A stretch of 53,493 nt of DNA from Bacteroidales bacterium (GCA_017561155.1 JAFZDP010000015.1:1-53493); one strand, 5' to 3'. Positions 17,995 through 27,618 are shown, counted from the first letter of the stretch. Numbers and translations are program-made. Notes: generated by a model from the letters alone, not told the origin.

Positions 17995-18585
17995 CATTTC
18001 TGTCAGTTCAAAATATAATATCTCTTTACAATTCGTACAGATAGCATAATTTCCAGCTCTACCAGACAACGAATTCCAATATTTTTGAAGATTTCTACCA
18101 TATATCACTAATATGTTATTATCACATGAAGAACATTTCGCTTTAGAATAATATGGCATACACCCACCTGTATATTCTCTAAAAGAAAGTAGTTCTTTAT
18201 CAAAAAAGCACAATTGATAATCGTCGAAATTAAGATTGGCAATTTCCGTACTATCTAACTTGTGATAAACCTTTTCAATATCTTTCCCAAAATTTGTAAC
18301 TAATGACGGTATAGGAGGCTTTGGCTTATCCGTTAATAATATTTCTTCGTTAACACTATCGATAATATTCCGGTTATCAGTCAATGTATCTTCGACATTG
18401 AGAACTTTCAGATTAGTTTCTTCTTCCAATATCACAGATGATTCACTTGTATTTTGACAACTACATAAAAAGATTCCAACTATTACAATTACCATCCTTA
18501 TATTTACAAATGTATCCACTCTTCTTTTTTGCATTGCAGAGTGTTTCTGTTTGTTGTGTTCGTTAAGTATTATTTCTTGTTCCAT
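17989..18585 (-). CDS. putative lipoprotein fused to alaX N-terminal codons
   Basis: A 198-residue frame. Residues 1-13 (MEQEIILNEHNKQ) copy the AlaX-like N-terminus, then the sequence departs. In-frame Met18 begins a plausible lipoprotein signal (QKRRVDTFVNIRMVIVIVGIFLCSC) with the lipobox cysteine near 43, so internal initiation is the likely native start. The mature part is unrecognised; it has two CxxC-like pairs (KCSSCDNN and CTNCKEI) suggesting a small zinc-ribbon or disulphide pair. Its TAA stop lies 11 nt before the RhuM start. It is the first gene of the array, 90 nt beyond the tRNA-Arg. Confidence 0.7.
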   Translation of the reverse strand: MEQEIILNEHNKQKHSAMQKRRVDTFVNIRMVIVIVGIFLCSCQNTSESSVILEEETNLKVLNVEDTLTDNRNIIDSVNEEILLTDKPKPPIPSLVTNFGKDIEKVYHKLDSTEIANLNFDDYQLCFFDKELLSFREYTGGCMPYYSKAKCSSCDNNILVIYGRNLQKYWNSLSGRAGNYAICTNCKEILYFELTEMN

Positions 18586-18592
18586 TATAGTA
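18547..18592 (-). repeat. alaX start-region repeat, copy 5
   Basis: ATACTATA, ATG and about 36 coding bases identical to copy 1 (to the codons for NEHNKQ), after which the sequence diverges. Confidence 0.85.
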
Positions 18593-18635
18593 TTATATTA
18601 CTCACAAAAACGAGTTTACACAACTTTTATTATAG

Positions 18636-18665
18636 AAAAAGGCCGTAATCTTTTCGACTACAGCC
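18636..18665 (-). terminator. terminator after tRNA-Arg
   Basis: GGCTGTAGTC pairs with GATTACGGCC (two G-U pairs) around a 5-nt loop and is followed by TTTTT on the minus strand, 12 nt beyond the tRNA 3' end. It separates the tRNA from the alaX-start array. Confidence 0.85.
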
Positions 18666-18676
18666 CTAAGCACTTG

Positions 18677-18748
18677 TACCCCCACTAGGAATCGAACCTA
18701 GATTTAAAGTTTAGGAAACTTTCGTTCTATCCGTTGAACTATAGGGGC
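18677..18748 (-). tRNA. tRNA-Arg (anticodon CCT)
   Basis: A 72-nt cloverleaf: acceptor GCCCCTA/TGGGGGT, D-arm GTTCAACGGATAGAAC, anticodon stem AAAGT/ACTTT with loop TTCCTAA giving CCT, T-arm CTAGG-TTCGATT-CCTAG, discriminator A. CCA is not encoded. Reads AGG. The alaX-start array begins just past its 3' end, a favoured integration site for mobile DNA, but no integrase or repeated tRNA end was seen. Confidence 0.95.
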
Positions 18749-18785
18749 AAATGCACCTCCCTCTTCGATAAGGGGAGGTTTATAA

Positions 18786-21776
18786 TTACAATTTACGTTT
18801 TATTTCTATTTCTTCGTATGCTTCAATAATATCGTTTGTTTTAATATCGTTGAAGTTTTCAATACTCAAACCGCAATCTTGACCGCTAAGAACTTCTTTA
18901 ACATCGTCTTTGAAACGTTTCAACGAAGCCAATTTACCTGTATACACAACAATACCATCTCGGATAATTCTCACCTTGCTTGTACGTAATATTTTACCAT
19001 CCAAACACATACATCCTGCAATTGTACCCACTTTTGTAATCTTGAATGTTTCGCGAACTTCCAAATTTGCAATGATTTTTTCTTGTATTTCCGGACTCAA
19101 CATACCTTCGATAGCATCTTTAAGCTCGTTGATAGCAGTGTAGATGATAGAGTACAAACGAATATCTATTTGTTCTGTTTCGGCCAACTTTCTAGCTTGT
19201 ACAGATGGACGTACTTGGAAACCTATGATAATAGCATTACTTGCTGTTGCCAACAATACGTCAGACTCTGTTATTTGTCCCACTGCTTTATGAACAACAT
19301 TAACTTGTACTTCGTCGGTAGATAATTTCAACAACGAATCGCTCAACGCTTCTACCGAACCATCCACGTCACCCTTAACAATAAGGTTCAATTGTTTGAA
19401 ATCGCCTATAGCAATACGACGACCAATTTCGTCAAGAGTAATATGTTTTTGAGTTCTTATACCTTGTTCACGTTGTAGTTGGAAACGTTTTGCTGCCAAA
19501 TCCTTAGCTTCTTTTTCATTTTCCATCACATTGAATGTATCACCTGCTTGTGGTGCACCATTCAATCCCAACAACAATACCGGCGACGAAGGACCTGCTT
19601 CTTTTACAATTTGGTTACGTTCGTTGTACATAGCCTTCACACGGCCGTATGTACTACCTGCCAATACAGGATCGCCTACACGGATAGTACCATCTTGAAC
19701 CAAAATTTTGGCGACATATCCTCTACCTTTATCCAAAGAAGATTCCAAAATTGTTCCTTTGGCACGTTTTTTAGGATTACCTTTCAGCTCTAATATTTCA
19801 GCTTCCAAAAGAACTTTTTCCAAAAGTAAATCAACGTTCAAACCTTTCTTAGCCGAAATATCTTGACTTTGATATTTTCCACCCCATTCTTCTACCAATA
19901 GGTTCATATTAGCCAATTCTTCCTTAATCTTATCAGGATTAGCAGCTGGCTTATCTATTTTATTTATGGCAAATACAATTGGAACATTAGCAGCTTGTGC
20001 GTGGTTGATAGCTTCTACTGTTTGTGGCATCACACGGTCGTCGGCTGCAACAACAATAATAGCGATATCTGTAATTTTAGCACCACGAGCTCTCATCGCA
20101 GTAAATGCTTCGTGTCCCGGTGTATCCAAGAATGTGATTTTTCTTCCGTCGTTAGTAGTAACTTCGTATGCACCGATGTGCTGAGTTATACCACCGGCTT
20201 CACCTGCTATAACGTTAGAATTACGAATGTAGTCCAACAAAGATGTCTTACCGTGGTCAACGTGTCCCATAACAGTTACAACAGGATTACGCAATATCAA
20301 ATCTTCAGGACGGTCTTCTTCTTCTATTTCTTGAATAGCATCAACAAGATCGGCACTAACAAAGTCTACTTGGAAACCAAACTCATCTACAATAAGTTTT
20401 ATAGTTTCAGCATCCAAACGTTGGTTGATAGATACAAACATACCTACAGCCATACAAGTAGCAATAATTTTTGTTACAGGTATATCCATCATTGTTGCAA
20501 GCTCGTTGGCTGTAACAAATTCGGTTACCTTCAATACATTTTTGCTTTCGGCTTCTCTTATTTGTTCTTCTTCGATATGTTGAAGAACATTTTGACGTTT
20601 TTCTCTACGGTGTTTAGATGTCTTCGATTTTCCTAGAGGACTCAAACGTGCCAATGTTTCACGAATTTGCTTTTCTATTTCAGCATCATCGATTTCTTGT
20701 TTTTTCTTGGTCTTATCTTTTTTGTTTTTATCCTTTAGTTTGGCTTTGTTATTTTTATCTTTTTTGTCGCCTTGTTTGTTTTGAGCTTCTTTGTTTTGAG
20801 CTTCTTGTATCGAAACCTCATTCAAAGATTCTTTCTTCAAACGTTTGCGTTTTTTCTTTTTCTTTTCTTCTTGCGAAGCAGCAGCACCCTCTGCCTTAGC
20901 TTTAGCAGCATTATCTACCTTAGCTTTTGGCTTGTCGAACTGTGAAAGATCTATCTTAGATATCACTTTTGGACGTTCCAATATCTTATAGTCTGTCTTT
21001 ATGAATTCAGGTTCTTTTTCCTTAACAGGAGCAACAACTTGAACTTCCTCTTCCTTAGGTTCCGGTTTCACCTCAGGCAATTCTGGTTTCACTTCGGCTT
21101 CTTTCTTTGGCTCATTAGCTTTCTTATTAGCCTTAGCCTTCATTTCTTTTTCAGCCTTAGCTTTTTCTTCTTTCTTTAGCTTTTGAGCTTTTTTCTTTTC
21201 AGCTTCTTTCTGAATTTTCTTTTCGTTACGCTCTTGTTCGCGTTCTTCTTTGGTTTTCTTGTCGGGACGACTCTTTGTGTTTATCGAATCCAAATCTATT
21301 TTATCTACTATACGTAGTTTAGCATTAAATTTTTCATCATTGTCGCTCGACACTTTAGCCTGAATAGTTTGAGGAACAAATTCCGGCTTTTTAGGTTGTT
21401 CCACTACAGGAGCTTCCTCCTCTACTTTTTCAGCTTTTTTGTCAGAAGTAGTAGCAGCTGTTTCGGTATAGTCTTTTACAACTACATCATCATTTTCTTC
21501 CTTGCGGTCGTTCTTTTTAGCATTAGATGCATTATTTTTTAGTTTCTGATTTTTTATTGGCGAAACTATCTCTATCTTATCGGCATTTTCTCGGCTTTCT
21601 TTATCGGCTTTAAATGCTTTTGACAACAATTCATACTCTTCAGATGATATTTTTGCATTAGGATTACTTTCTACGTTGTAACCCTTCTTGCTCAAAAGCT
21701 CTACCATTCGGGTTACACTTACATTTAATTCTTTTGCAACCTTGCTTAGCCTGATATTTTTTACTTCTTCTGACAT
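18786..21776 (-). CDS. infB: translation initiation factor IF-2
   Basis: A 996-residue IF-2, the GTPase that places initiator tRNA on the 30S subunit. An N-terminal IF2_N helix ([20 protein letters not shown], about 9-28) is followed by a long lysine/glutamate-rich low-complexity linker to about residue 400. A second IF2_N region (about 420-470) leads into the G domain, with GHVDHGKTS near 505, DTPGHEAF and NKID, then domains II-IV. The expanded charged linker is common in Bacteroidota. It is the last gene of rimP-nusA-infB. Confidence 0.98.
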   Translation of the reverse strand: MSEEVKNIRLSKVAKELNVSVTRMVELLSKKGYNVESNPNAKISSEEYELLSKAFKADKESRENADKIEIVSPIKNQKLKNNASNAKKNDRKEENDDVVVKDYTETAATTSDKKAEKVEEEAPVVEQPKKPEFVPQTIQAKVSSDNDEKFNAKLRIVDKIDLDSINTKSRPDKKTKEEREQERNEKKIQKEAEKKKAQKLKKEEKAKAEKEMKAKANKKANEPKKEAEVKPELPEVKPEPKEEEVQVVAPVKEKEPEFIKTDYKILERPKVISKIDLSQFDKPKAKVDNAAKAKAEGAAASQEEKKKKKRKRLKKESLNEVSIQEAQNKEAQNKQGDKKDKNNKAKLKDKNKKDKTKKKQEIDDAEIEKQIRETLARLSPLGKSKTSKHRREKRQNVLQHIEEEQIREAESKNVLKVTEFVTANELATMMDIPVTKIIATCMAVGMFVSINQRLDAETIKLIVDEFGFQVDFVSADLVDAIQEIEEEDRPEDLILRNPVVTVMGHVDHGKTSLLDYIRNSNVIAGEAGGITQHIGAYEVTTNDGRKITFLDTPGHEAFTAMRARGAKITDIAIIVVAADDRVMPQTVEAINHAQAANVPIVFAINKIDKPAANPDKIKEELANMNLLVEEWGGKYQSQDISAKKGLNVDLLLEKVLLEAEILELKGNPKKRAKGTILESSLDKGRGYVAKILVQDGTIRVGDPVLAGSTYGRVKAMYNERNQIVKEAGPSSPVLLLGLNGAPQAGDTFNVMENEKEAKDLAAKRFQLQREQGIRTQKHITLDEIGRRIAIGDFKQLNLIVKGDVDGSVEALSDSLLKLSTDEVQVNVVHKAVGQITESDVLLATASNAIIIGFQVRPSVQARKLAETEQIDIRLYSIIYTAINELKDAIEGMLSPEIQEKIIANLEVRETFKITKVGTIAGCMCLDGKILRTSKVRIIRDGIVVYTGKLASLKRFKDDVKEVLSGQDCGLSIENFNDIKTNDIIEAYEEIEIKRKL

Positions 21777-21829
21777 AATTTATTTATATGTTATATGTAT
21801 AAATTTATAATACATCTCTTCTTTTAATC

Positions 21830-21851
21830 TGCAACGCATTTCTACGTTGCA
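21830..21851. other. hairpin in the nusA-infB intergenic region
   Basis: TGCAACG, 8 nt, CGTTGCA: a 7-bp perfect dyad in the 148-nt spacer. On the minus strand it lacks a T-tract, so it may be an RNA-processing or stability element rather than a terminator. Confidence 0.4.
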
Positions 21852-21924
21852 CTATTCTCTTGTCTATTATCTTCTCGGCATACCTATTTGTTTGAGCCGA
21901 GTGTGCACCTATTTCACAATAGTA

Positions 21925-23166
21925 CTATTCTTCGAACTCTGCTTTTAAAATATCCAATACAGCAGTTATCATTTCTTCTTCTAGCTCTGAACGTTTCAAC
22001 AATTCTTCCGGCGACAATGCTAAAACACTTTTTGCTGTATCGCAACCTATTTTTATAAGTTCGTCGATAACCCATTGTTCTATTTCATCAGAAAATTCGC
22101 GAATATCCACATCGTCAAAATCTTCGTCGGTATCACGATAAACATCTATTTCAAATCCTGTTATCTTGCTGGCCAATTTTATGTTATGACCACCTTTACC
22201 GATAGCCAACGATACTTCTTCCGGTTTCATAAAAACTTCTGCACGTCCTTCTTCTTCCAATACTTTTATCGAAGAAATCTTGGCTGGATTCAACGCTCGT
22301 TGGATAAACAATTCGCTATTTGTTGTATAGTTGATAACATCGATATTTTCGTTTCTCAACTCTCTAACAATGCTATGAATACGTCCACCCTTCATACCCA
22401 CGCACGAACCTACAGGATCGATACGGTCGTCGTACGATTCTACTGCAACTTTAGAGCGTTCGCCCGGTGCACGCACTATTTTCTTGATAGTAATCAAGCC
22501 ATCGTATATTTCAGGAACTTCCGATTCTAACAAGCGTTCCAAAAATACAGGAGCTGTTCTAGACAACAATATCACCGGTGTATTATTATTTTTGTATTCT
22601 ACCTTAAGCACAACAGCTCTGATAGTGTCGCCTTTACGATAGCGGTCGGCTGGTATTTGCTCTGTTTTAGGCAATATAAGCTCTATTTTGTCTTCGTCTA
22701 GTATCAATATTTCTTTGTTCCATACTTGATACACTTCGCCCACTACTATTTGGCCTATTTTTTCTGTGTATTTTTGAACCATCAACGATTTTTCATAGTC
22801 TTGAATTTTCGACTTCAAGTTCTGACCTATCGCCAATATTTCTCTACGACCAAAATCCACCAATCGTATTGGCTCAGACAATTCTTCTCCAACTTCGAAG
22901 TCAGATTCTATCTTTACTGCTTCAGAGTAAGCTATCTGAAATCTTTCGTCTTCAAGTTCATCGTCCTCAACAATCATTCTTGTTCGGAATATCTCTAAAT
23001 CGCCCTTATCTATATTTACAATAACTTCAAAATTTTCGTCACTACCATAACGTTTTTGCAAGGCATTGCGAAATACCTCTTCCAAAATACGCATTAATAT
23101 TTCTCTATCAATGTTTTTAAACTCCTTAAATTCCGAAAAGGATTCTATCAAATTTAATGTTTCCAT
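21925..23166 (-). CDS. nusA: transcription termination/antitermination factor NusA
   Basis: A 413-residue NusA that binds RNA polymerase and nascent RNA. The N-terminal polymerase-binding domain (1 to about 130) is followed by an S1 domain (about 137-205, GQIVVGEVYQVW), then two KH domains with VGMKGGRIHSIVRELRNE and AIGKGGHNIKLASKITG, and a short acidic C-terminal helix-hairpin region (about 365-413). Length is typical of Bacteroidota, which lack the two AR repeats of enterobacteria. It starts 10 nt after the rimP stop, in the conserved rimP-nusA-infB operon. Confidence 0.97.
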   Translation of the reverse strand: METLNLIESFSEFKEFKNIDREILMRILEEVFRNALQKRYGSDENFEVIVNIDKGDLEIFRTRMIVEDDELEDERFQIAYSEAVKIESDFEVGEELSEPIRLVDFGRREILAIGQNLKSKIQDYEKSLMVQKYTEKIGQIVVGEVYQVWNKEILILDEDKIELILPKTEQIPADRYRKGDTIRAVVLKVEYKNNNTPVILLSRTAPVFLERLLESEVPEIYDGLITIKKIVRAPGERSKVAVESYDDRIDPVGSCVGMKGGRIHSIVRELRNENIDVINYTTNSELFIQRALNPAKISSIKVLEEEGRAEVFMKPEEVSLAIGKGGHNIKLASKITGFEIDVYRDTDEDFDDVDIREFSDEIEQWVIDELIKIGCDTAKSVLALSPEELLKRSELEEEMITAVLDILKAEFEE

Positions 23167-23176
23167 AACATTACGT

Positions 23177-23629
23177 TTAGAATTTTATCACTATTTTTGC
23201 TATTTTTATCTGCTCATATTGGCATTCGAACGCATCCGAAACACCTTCTTTCTTTTGTTTTTTGGTTAGTTCCAATTTAAGAACTATTTTCTCGTCGGTA
23301 GCTTCCATCAAAACACCCTCTTTCACTTCGCCGTCCATGGTTTCTACCTTCAACGATCTACCAACGTTCTTTTTGTACTGACGTAACAATTTCAGTGGAG
23401 AGTCCAACCCTGCCGATGCTACATTCAGCTCAAAATCTTCTTTTTCGCGATCCAAATTACCTTCAATATGACGACTAAGTTCTATACAATCGTCTATATT
23501 TATACCATTATCGCCATCAATAGACACATTGATGCGATTGTCTTTAGACACATGCAAATCTACCAAAAACTTGTCTGTTCCGTCTAAAACTTCGCGAATT
23601 AAGTCTAATATTTCTACTTTATCTATCAT
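23177..23629 (-). CDS. rimP: ribosome maturation factor RimP
   Basis: A 150-residue RimP, needed for maturation of the 30S subunit. The N-terminal alpha/beta domain contains VSIDGDNGINIDDCIELSRHIE and VASAGLDSPL, both family signatures; the C-terminal SH3-like barrel is at about 88-150. First gene of the operon, preceded by a -7 element and a short leader. Confidence 0.95.
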   Translation of the reverse strand: MIDKVEILDLIREVLDGTDKFLVDLHVSKDNRINVSIDGDNGINIDDCIELSRHIEGNLDREKEDFELNVASAGLDSPLKLLRQYKKNVGRSLKVETMDGEVKEGVLMEATDEKIVLKLELTKKQKKEGVSDAFECQYEQIKIAKIVIKF

Positions 23630-23696
23630 TTCTCAAACTAATAAAAGAGGGGACTTATGCCCCCTTCCTTTCTTTATATTTTGTTTTGCAAAGTTA
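23630..23696 (-). promoter_or_regulatory. rimP-nusA-infB promoter and leader
   Basis: TAACTTTG (minus strand, 23689-23696) fits TAnnTTTG and lies 60 nt before the rimP start. The leader contains GGGG/CCCC arms followed by TCTTTT (about 23646-23668), which might form a weak attenuator hairpin. Confidence 0.5.
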
Positions 23697-23949
23697 CGAA
23701 TTTTATTTGAATTATAATGATTTATCAACAAAAAAAGTACTATATATCATACATCATATTTGATAATATACTAAGTATCAAAACAATTAACATCAAAAAA
23801 ATATTTACCTTTCTACATAAATATTTATAATAAAACTAGCATTTACAGTCTGTATCTATCACTTTTTTAGCGTTTTTTTATGTGTATTTTCATATAGCAT
23901 AACACATTACCTATCTCTATACGCTTTTTCTAAAGCGATGCTTACCACC
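23697..23949. other. AT-rich intergenic DNA
   Basis: No gene or strong structure seen between the rimP promoter and the terminator of the DUF349 gene. Confidence 0.5.
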
Positions 23950-23990
23950 TAAAAAAAAATAAGGCTGCATTAGAAAAACACAGCCCTATT
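23950..23990 (-). terminator. terminator of the DUF349 gene
   Basis: AATAGGGCTG pairs with the CAGCCTTATT side (wobble-tolerant, about 10 bp) and is followed by eight or nine T on the minus strand, 20 nt after the stop codon. Confidence 0.85.
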
Positions 23991-24009
23991 TCGTCATTGT
24001 TTATTTTAT

Positions 24010-25935
24010 TTATTCTTCTTCTTTTGCCGACTCTTCGTCTTTCTTGCCTTTTGCTTCTTCGTTTACTATTTTCAACTTAGCTTCCAACAAGGCTATCTGT
24101 TGTCTGGCCGATTGCATTTTCTTTTCAAACTCTTCTTTTAGAAGTGTAGCTTGTTTAGAATTTGCCAAGAATCCCAAATTGTTTTCCCATAGTATCAAGT
24201 CCGATTTCAATTTTTGAATCTTGTCTTGCAATTCTCTTTTTTCTTCCGAAACAAATTTTCCTACATCACCTTTCGAAATACTTTTCAATTTTTCTCTATA
24301 CTGAGCTTCTTGAGTTTCTCTTACAGATATTTTCAATTTTTCGAAGTGTGCGTTTATTGTATCTCTAAATTCTTTTTGCAATACTTCTTTTTCTGCAATA
24401 GGCACAAATCCTATTTCTACCCATTGGCGTTGGAAGTCTTTTATAACAGCCAAGTTTTGGTTTTTATCTTCTCCAAACTCAAATTGTTTCACTTGTTCTA
24501 TTATAGCTCTTTTCTTGGCCAAATTTTCAGTTTCTTCGCTCTTTATGCTCGAATAGTACTCAGCCTTGCGTGCAAAGAACTCATCGCATGCCGAACGGAA
24601 TCGCAACCAAATTTTATCCGATTGTTTGCGAGGCACCGAACCTATCTTCTTCCACTCTTCTTGTAGTTTCAACAAGTCGTCGGTAGCACGTTTCCAGTCG
24701 TCGCGTTTGGCTATAGCTTCGGCTTGCAAACACAAATCAACTTTCAAATTGTAGTTGTTGGCTTGTTCGCCTTTTAGTTTTTCAAAGTGTTCTTTCTTAG
24801 CTTCGAAAAACTTATCCAACATCGATTTAAACTTGGTCCATATTTCTTCGTTCACTTCTTTAGGAACAGGACCTATAGTTTTCCAAATCTTCAATAGTTC
24901 GTTTAGTTCGTCGGTAACTTCGTTCCAAGCATTTACATTTTCCAATGGTTTGTTTACCAACTCTTCGGCTTTTTCGCAAAGTGCATTTTTTGCAAGCAAG
25001 TTTCTATCAAACTCATCTTTGCGTTGTTCGTAAAATTCTTTTCTACGATTTTCTATTTGGTCGGCGGCATTGCAGAAACGCGCCCATATTTCTTCATTTT
25101 TTTCCGATGGAACAGGGCCTATTGTTCTCCATTGCTCACGATATTGTTGCAATTTTTTATAGCTTTCAGATATCGATTCTTCTACTATAAGTTCTTCTAC
25201 CTTTTCGCAAAGCTCTATCTTTTGTTCCAAATTGCGTTTCAAATCCAACATTCTCAACTCTCTGTTGATTCTTACTTTGTTGAAGAATTTTTCGATAAGG
25301 AAATGATAGCTTTGCCACAAATTGTTGGCTTCGCCACGTGGCACTTCGCCTATTGTTTTCCATTTTTCTTGCAATGCAGAAAAATCGTCGTATGTTTTCT
25401 TTAATGTATCTTCACTATCAAGCAGTCTGCGAAGTTCTTCCAACAATTCTTGTTTTTTCTCCAAGTTTCTTTGTTTTATGGCTTCTTGCTCTTCTTGATG
25501 TTTTTGACGTCTGTCGCGATATTTATTTACGCATTTCTTGTATTCATCTACCACACGGTCGTCGGCAGGTTGATACTCTTCTTTGTTTCCGCCGGCTGCA
25601 ATAAATGCTTCATATTGTTCGGCTTGATATTTCTTTGTCAAGTCGGTAAATGTACTGCGTATCGATGCCACTCTGTTTTTTATCTTCAAAATGTCATCGT
25701 TTAGTAGTTCTTTTAGTGCTTCTACCAATGCTTCTCTTGTATAGGCAGAATAGTCTACTACAGGTTCTTCAAATTTTTCGTCCGAAACTGTTTGTTCGGA
25801 TTCTACTGTTTGCATCTCATCTGCTACTGTTGCAGAATCTAATTTTGGTTCTTCAGTCGAGGTCATCTCAACTTTTTGTTCAACTTCATTCAACGAAGTT
25901 TCAGAATTCATAATACTTTCGTTTAGTTCTTCCAT
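24010..25935 (-). CDS. DUF349 repeat protein
   Basis: A 641-residue acidic, highly helical cytoplasmic protein. An acidic N-terminal tail (1 to about 85) precedes five DUF349 repeats, each centred on W-x2-IG-x-VP: EKWKTIGEVP, EQWRTIGPVP, KIWKTIGPVP, EEWKKIGSVP and RQWVEIGFVP, followed by IWxRF-type helices. A C-terminal coiled coil (about 560-620) ends in a KKDEESAKEEE tail. DUF349 proteins are widespread in Bacteroidota and of unknown function. The gene has a consensus promoter and its own terminator. Confidence 0.93.
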   Translation of the reverse strand: MEELNESIMNSETSLNEVEQKVEMTSTEEPKLDSATVADEMQTVESEQTVSDEKFEEPVVDYSAYTREALVEALKELLNDDILKIKNRVASIRSTFTDLTKKYQAEQYEAFIAAGGNKEEYQPADDRVVDEYKKCVNKYRDRRQKHQEEQEAIKQRNLEKKQELLEELRRLLDSEDTLKKTYDDFSALQEKWKTIGEVPRGEANNLWQSYHFLIEKFFNKVRINRELRMLDLKRNLEQKIELCEKVEELIVEESISESYKKLQQYREQWRTIGPVPSEKNEEIWARFCNAADQIENRRKEFYEQRKDEFDRNLLAKNALCEKAEELVNKPLENVNAWNEVTDELNELLKIWKTIGPVPKEVNEEIWTKFKSMLDKFFEAKKEHFEKLKGEQANNYNLKVDLCLQAEAIAKRDDWKRATDDLLKLQEEWKKIGSVPRKQSDKIWLRFRSACDEFFARKAEYYSSIKSEETENLAKKRAIIEQVKQFEFGEDKNQNLAVIKDFQRQWVEIGFVPIAEKEVLQKEFRDTINAHFEKLKISVRETQEAQYREKLKSISKGDVGKFVSEEKRELQDKIQKLKSDLILWENNLGFLANSKQATLLKEEFEKKMQSARQQIALLEAKLKIVNEEAKGKKDEESAKEEE

Positions 25936-26015
25936 GTAATTTTAATTTTAGAAATCCCTCTTTCACAACACTTTGCAAAAGATTTGACTAAGTTTTCTCT
26001 GTTTTAAATACTTTG

Positions 26016-26046
26016 CAAAGCTACACACTTTTTTTTATAGAACAAA
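26016..26046 (-). promoter_or_regulatory. promoter of the DUF349 gene
   Basis: TTTG (26043-26046), 19 nt, TAGCTTTG (26016-26023) on the minus strand: an excellent match to the Bacteroidota sigma consensus, 81 nt before the start codon. Confidence 0.8.
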
Positions 26047-26290
26047 TGATGATGGCATTTTTGTTGCATTTTTTTTTCAAAGTTTGCTCCCTCTATTTAT
26101 CAAAACACACTTTATCAACTATATAACAGATATACAAAACCCTAAAAAAATTATCGTCGCCACATCTCCGACATACACTTTTCGAACATCCGCCGCCCTC
26201 TCCTACCTGCCAACTATATTATAGCTTTTCCAAAAACCTTTTGCACCCACTTTTGTTGTATTGGCATACAACACCCAACACTACAAAACT

Positions 26291-26875
26291 ATGAAAAATA
26301 AATTGCTACAACGCTTAGAAAGCTCAAAAAAAATAGTCCGATTTTGGTGGACATCTTCCCTATTGGGAATTTTGATGATTATAGTTGGCATCGTCATGAT
26401 GCTGGTTCCCAATATCAGCTACCTGGTTTTGTCCGGCATCGTGGGGGTAGTGATATTTGTGTCGGGAATAAACAATTTGGCCTTAGCATCAAATTCGCAC
26501 AATATCTTTACCGGCAAAGTATGGATTTTTGCCAACGGGATAATAGAAATTCTTTTAGGCTTTATACTTATGTTTAGCATATCTATTGCCGAAATCATTT
26601 TACCCATTCTTCTAGGTTTTTGGATATTATTCAAAGCCATAAACATAATAGGTGTAAGCGACGATATGAACCTGATGGAAATTCCGGGTGCAGGATGGAC
26701 TTTGCTATTGGGAATACTAACACTGATATGTGCTTTTATCGTCATATCCCAACCCCTTATTTTTGGCGAAGAAATAGTAGTGATGTGGAGCAGCATTGCA
26801 TTGATAATACTCGGAGTAACAATGCTTATCCATTCGATACGACTAAAAAATATCCACAAACACTTCGACGACTAA
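26291..26875 (+). CDS. HdeD-like (DUF308) membrane protein
   Basis: A 194-residue integral membrane protein from the ATG at 26291; a TTG ten codons upstream is a poorer start. About six hydrophobic segments, two per unit, with the repeated glycine-rich pattern (GIVMMLVPNISYLVLSGIVG; ILLGFILMFSISIAEIILP) of the DUF308/HdeD family. In enterobacteria HdeD contributes to acid resistance; the role here is unknown. It stands alone on the plus strand and faces the repeat region. Confidence 0.85.
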   Translation: MKNKLLQRLESSKKIVRFWWTSSLLGILMIIVGIVMMLVPNISYLVLSGIVGVVIFVSGINNLALASNSHNIFTGKVWIFANGIIEILLGFILMFSISIAEIILPILLGFWILFKAINIIGVSDDMNLMEIPGAGWTLLLGILTLICAFIVISQPLIFGEEIVVMWSSIALIILGVTMLIHSIRLKNIHKHFDD

Positions 26876-27341
26876 CCGATTGTATCGAAGTCCACGACAA
26901 CTACTCATCCATTGTCTGTTATACTCAAAATGTAATGTAGTAATGTAGTAATATTTTGGGCCTAACAGACTACGAGACTACAAGTCTACGAGTGGCTACC
27001 GCCCTACTTGTTAGCTATTGGCCGGCTTCGCCCTATCAGCAATTCCGTTAATCCGTAGATCCATAATTCCGGCTACTACCCTACTAGTTGTCTCGTTGAC
27101 TTGTAGTCCGGGCGTAACCAAAACCCGTTGTCTCCCTGTTGGAATGTAATGTTTTGGGCTTCGAGCAACGAGCTTGAGCAGTGAGCCGATATCACCCACC
27201 ACAAACCAAACCGCTTACTTCCTTTTGCTTACGACTTTTGCCTTTTGTCTGGCAATACCTAACGGATTCTGACATTCCAAAGAACACTGCTATCTGAAAG
27301 TGGACAACTGCACTAAAAAAAACGATGATTGAAAACAGCCG

Positions 27342-27515
27342 TTATCCGGAATCGAAGGTTGAGGCAGCAAACAATGCCAAATAGCCAACAGATAATGGCA
27401 AGAATAGAAAAGAATCCGTATTACCAAAGTTGACTATATGAGATTGAGAAGTAGTAGCAACAAGCGAATAGACTGATACACAAATCATCAAGAATATCAG
27501 AATCATTACTATCAT
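27342..27515 (-). CDS. 57-residue small membrane or exported protein, family A copy 1
   Basis: Not recognised. Residues 1-20 are strongly hydrophobic (MIVMILIFLMICVSVYSLVA). The middle contains VNFGNTDSFLFLPL, and the end is STFDSG. It aligns without large gaps with the 58-residue protein at 28501-28677: F..C.SV, V.FG.TD, PL and F(D/N)SG are shared. Homology at protein level with diverged DNA, inside units with a nearly identical promoter and leader, argues for a real gene. An internal Met4 start is possible. A role as toxin, signal or RNA-leader peptide is open. Confidence 0.65.
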   Translation of the reverse strand: MIVMILIFLMICVSVYSLVATTSQSHIVNFGNTDSFLFLPLSVGYLALFAASTFDSG

Positions 27516-27534
27516 TGTTTATAATTACATTTTT

Positions 27535-27585
27535 GATTGTTCCCCAGTCAATTACACAGATATGGCAATTGTTGAAATTGTATTG
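27535..27585 (-). promoter_or_regulatory. conserved 5' leader of small protein copy 1
   Basis: CAATACAATTTCAACAATT and TGTAATTGACTGGGGAACAA recur in the right unit while the coding DNA between units has diverged. Such selective conservation suggests a regulatory leader. Confidence 0.55.
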
Positions 27586-27618
27586 CAAAGATACAACTTT
27601 TTTTCGAGTGAACGCAAA
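27586..27618 (-). promoter_or_regulatory. promoter of small protein copy 1
   Basis: TTTG (27615-27618), 21 nt, TATCTTTG (27586-27593) on the minus strand fits the Bacteroidota consensus. Confidence 0.7.

Larger units (their letters stand above)
26930..27596 (-). repeat. left copy of an inverted promoter/small-protein/word-repeat unit
   Basis: Read on the minus strand this unit runs: promoter TATCTTTG, conserved leader, 57-residue protein, then about 400 bp of repeated words (ACGAG, GGAATTATGGA, CTACGG, CAATAGCTAAC) and ends with the 3x ATTACTACATTAC-type tract at 26930-26956. The right unit at 28420-28968 has the same order in opposite orientation. Inner arms: 30 bp and 22 bp identical (27567-27596, 27535-27556). 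Outer arm: 27 bp identical (26930-26956). Confidence 0.85.

Noticed and set aside
14962-18600. Integron-type gene-cassette array
   Set aside because: No integrase and no attC-like palindromes between genes; the shared sequence is at gene starts, not ends.
18677-18748. Duplicated tRNA-Arg 3' end marking an att site
   Set aside because: No second copy of the T-arm/acceptor sequence was found by eye near the other end of the array or elsewhere in the window.
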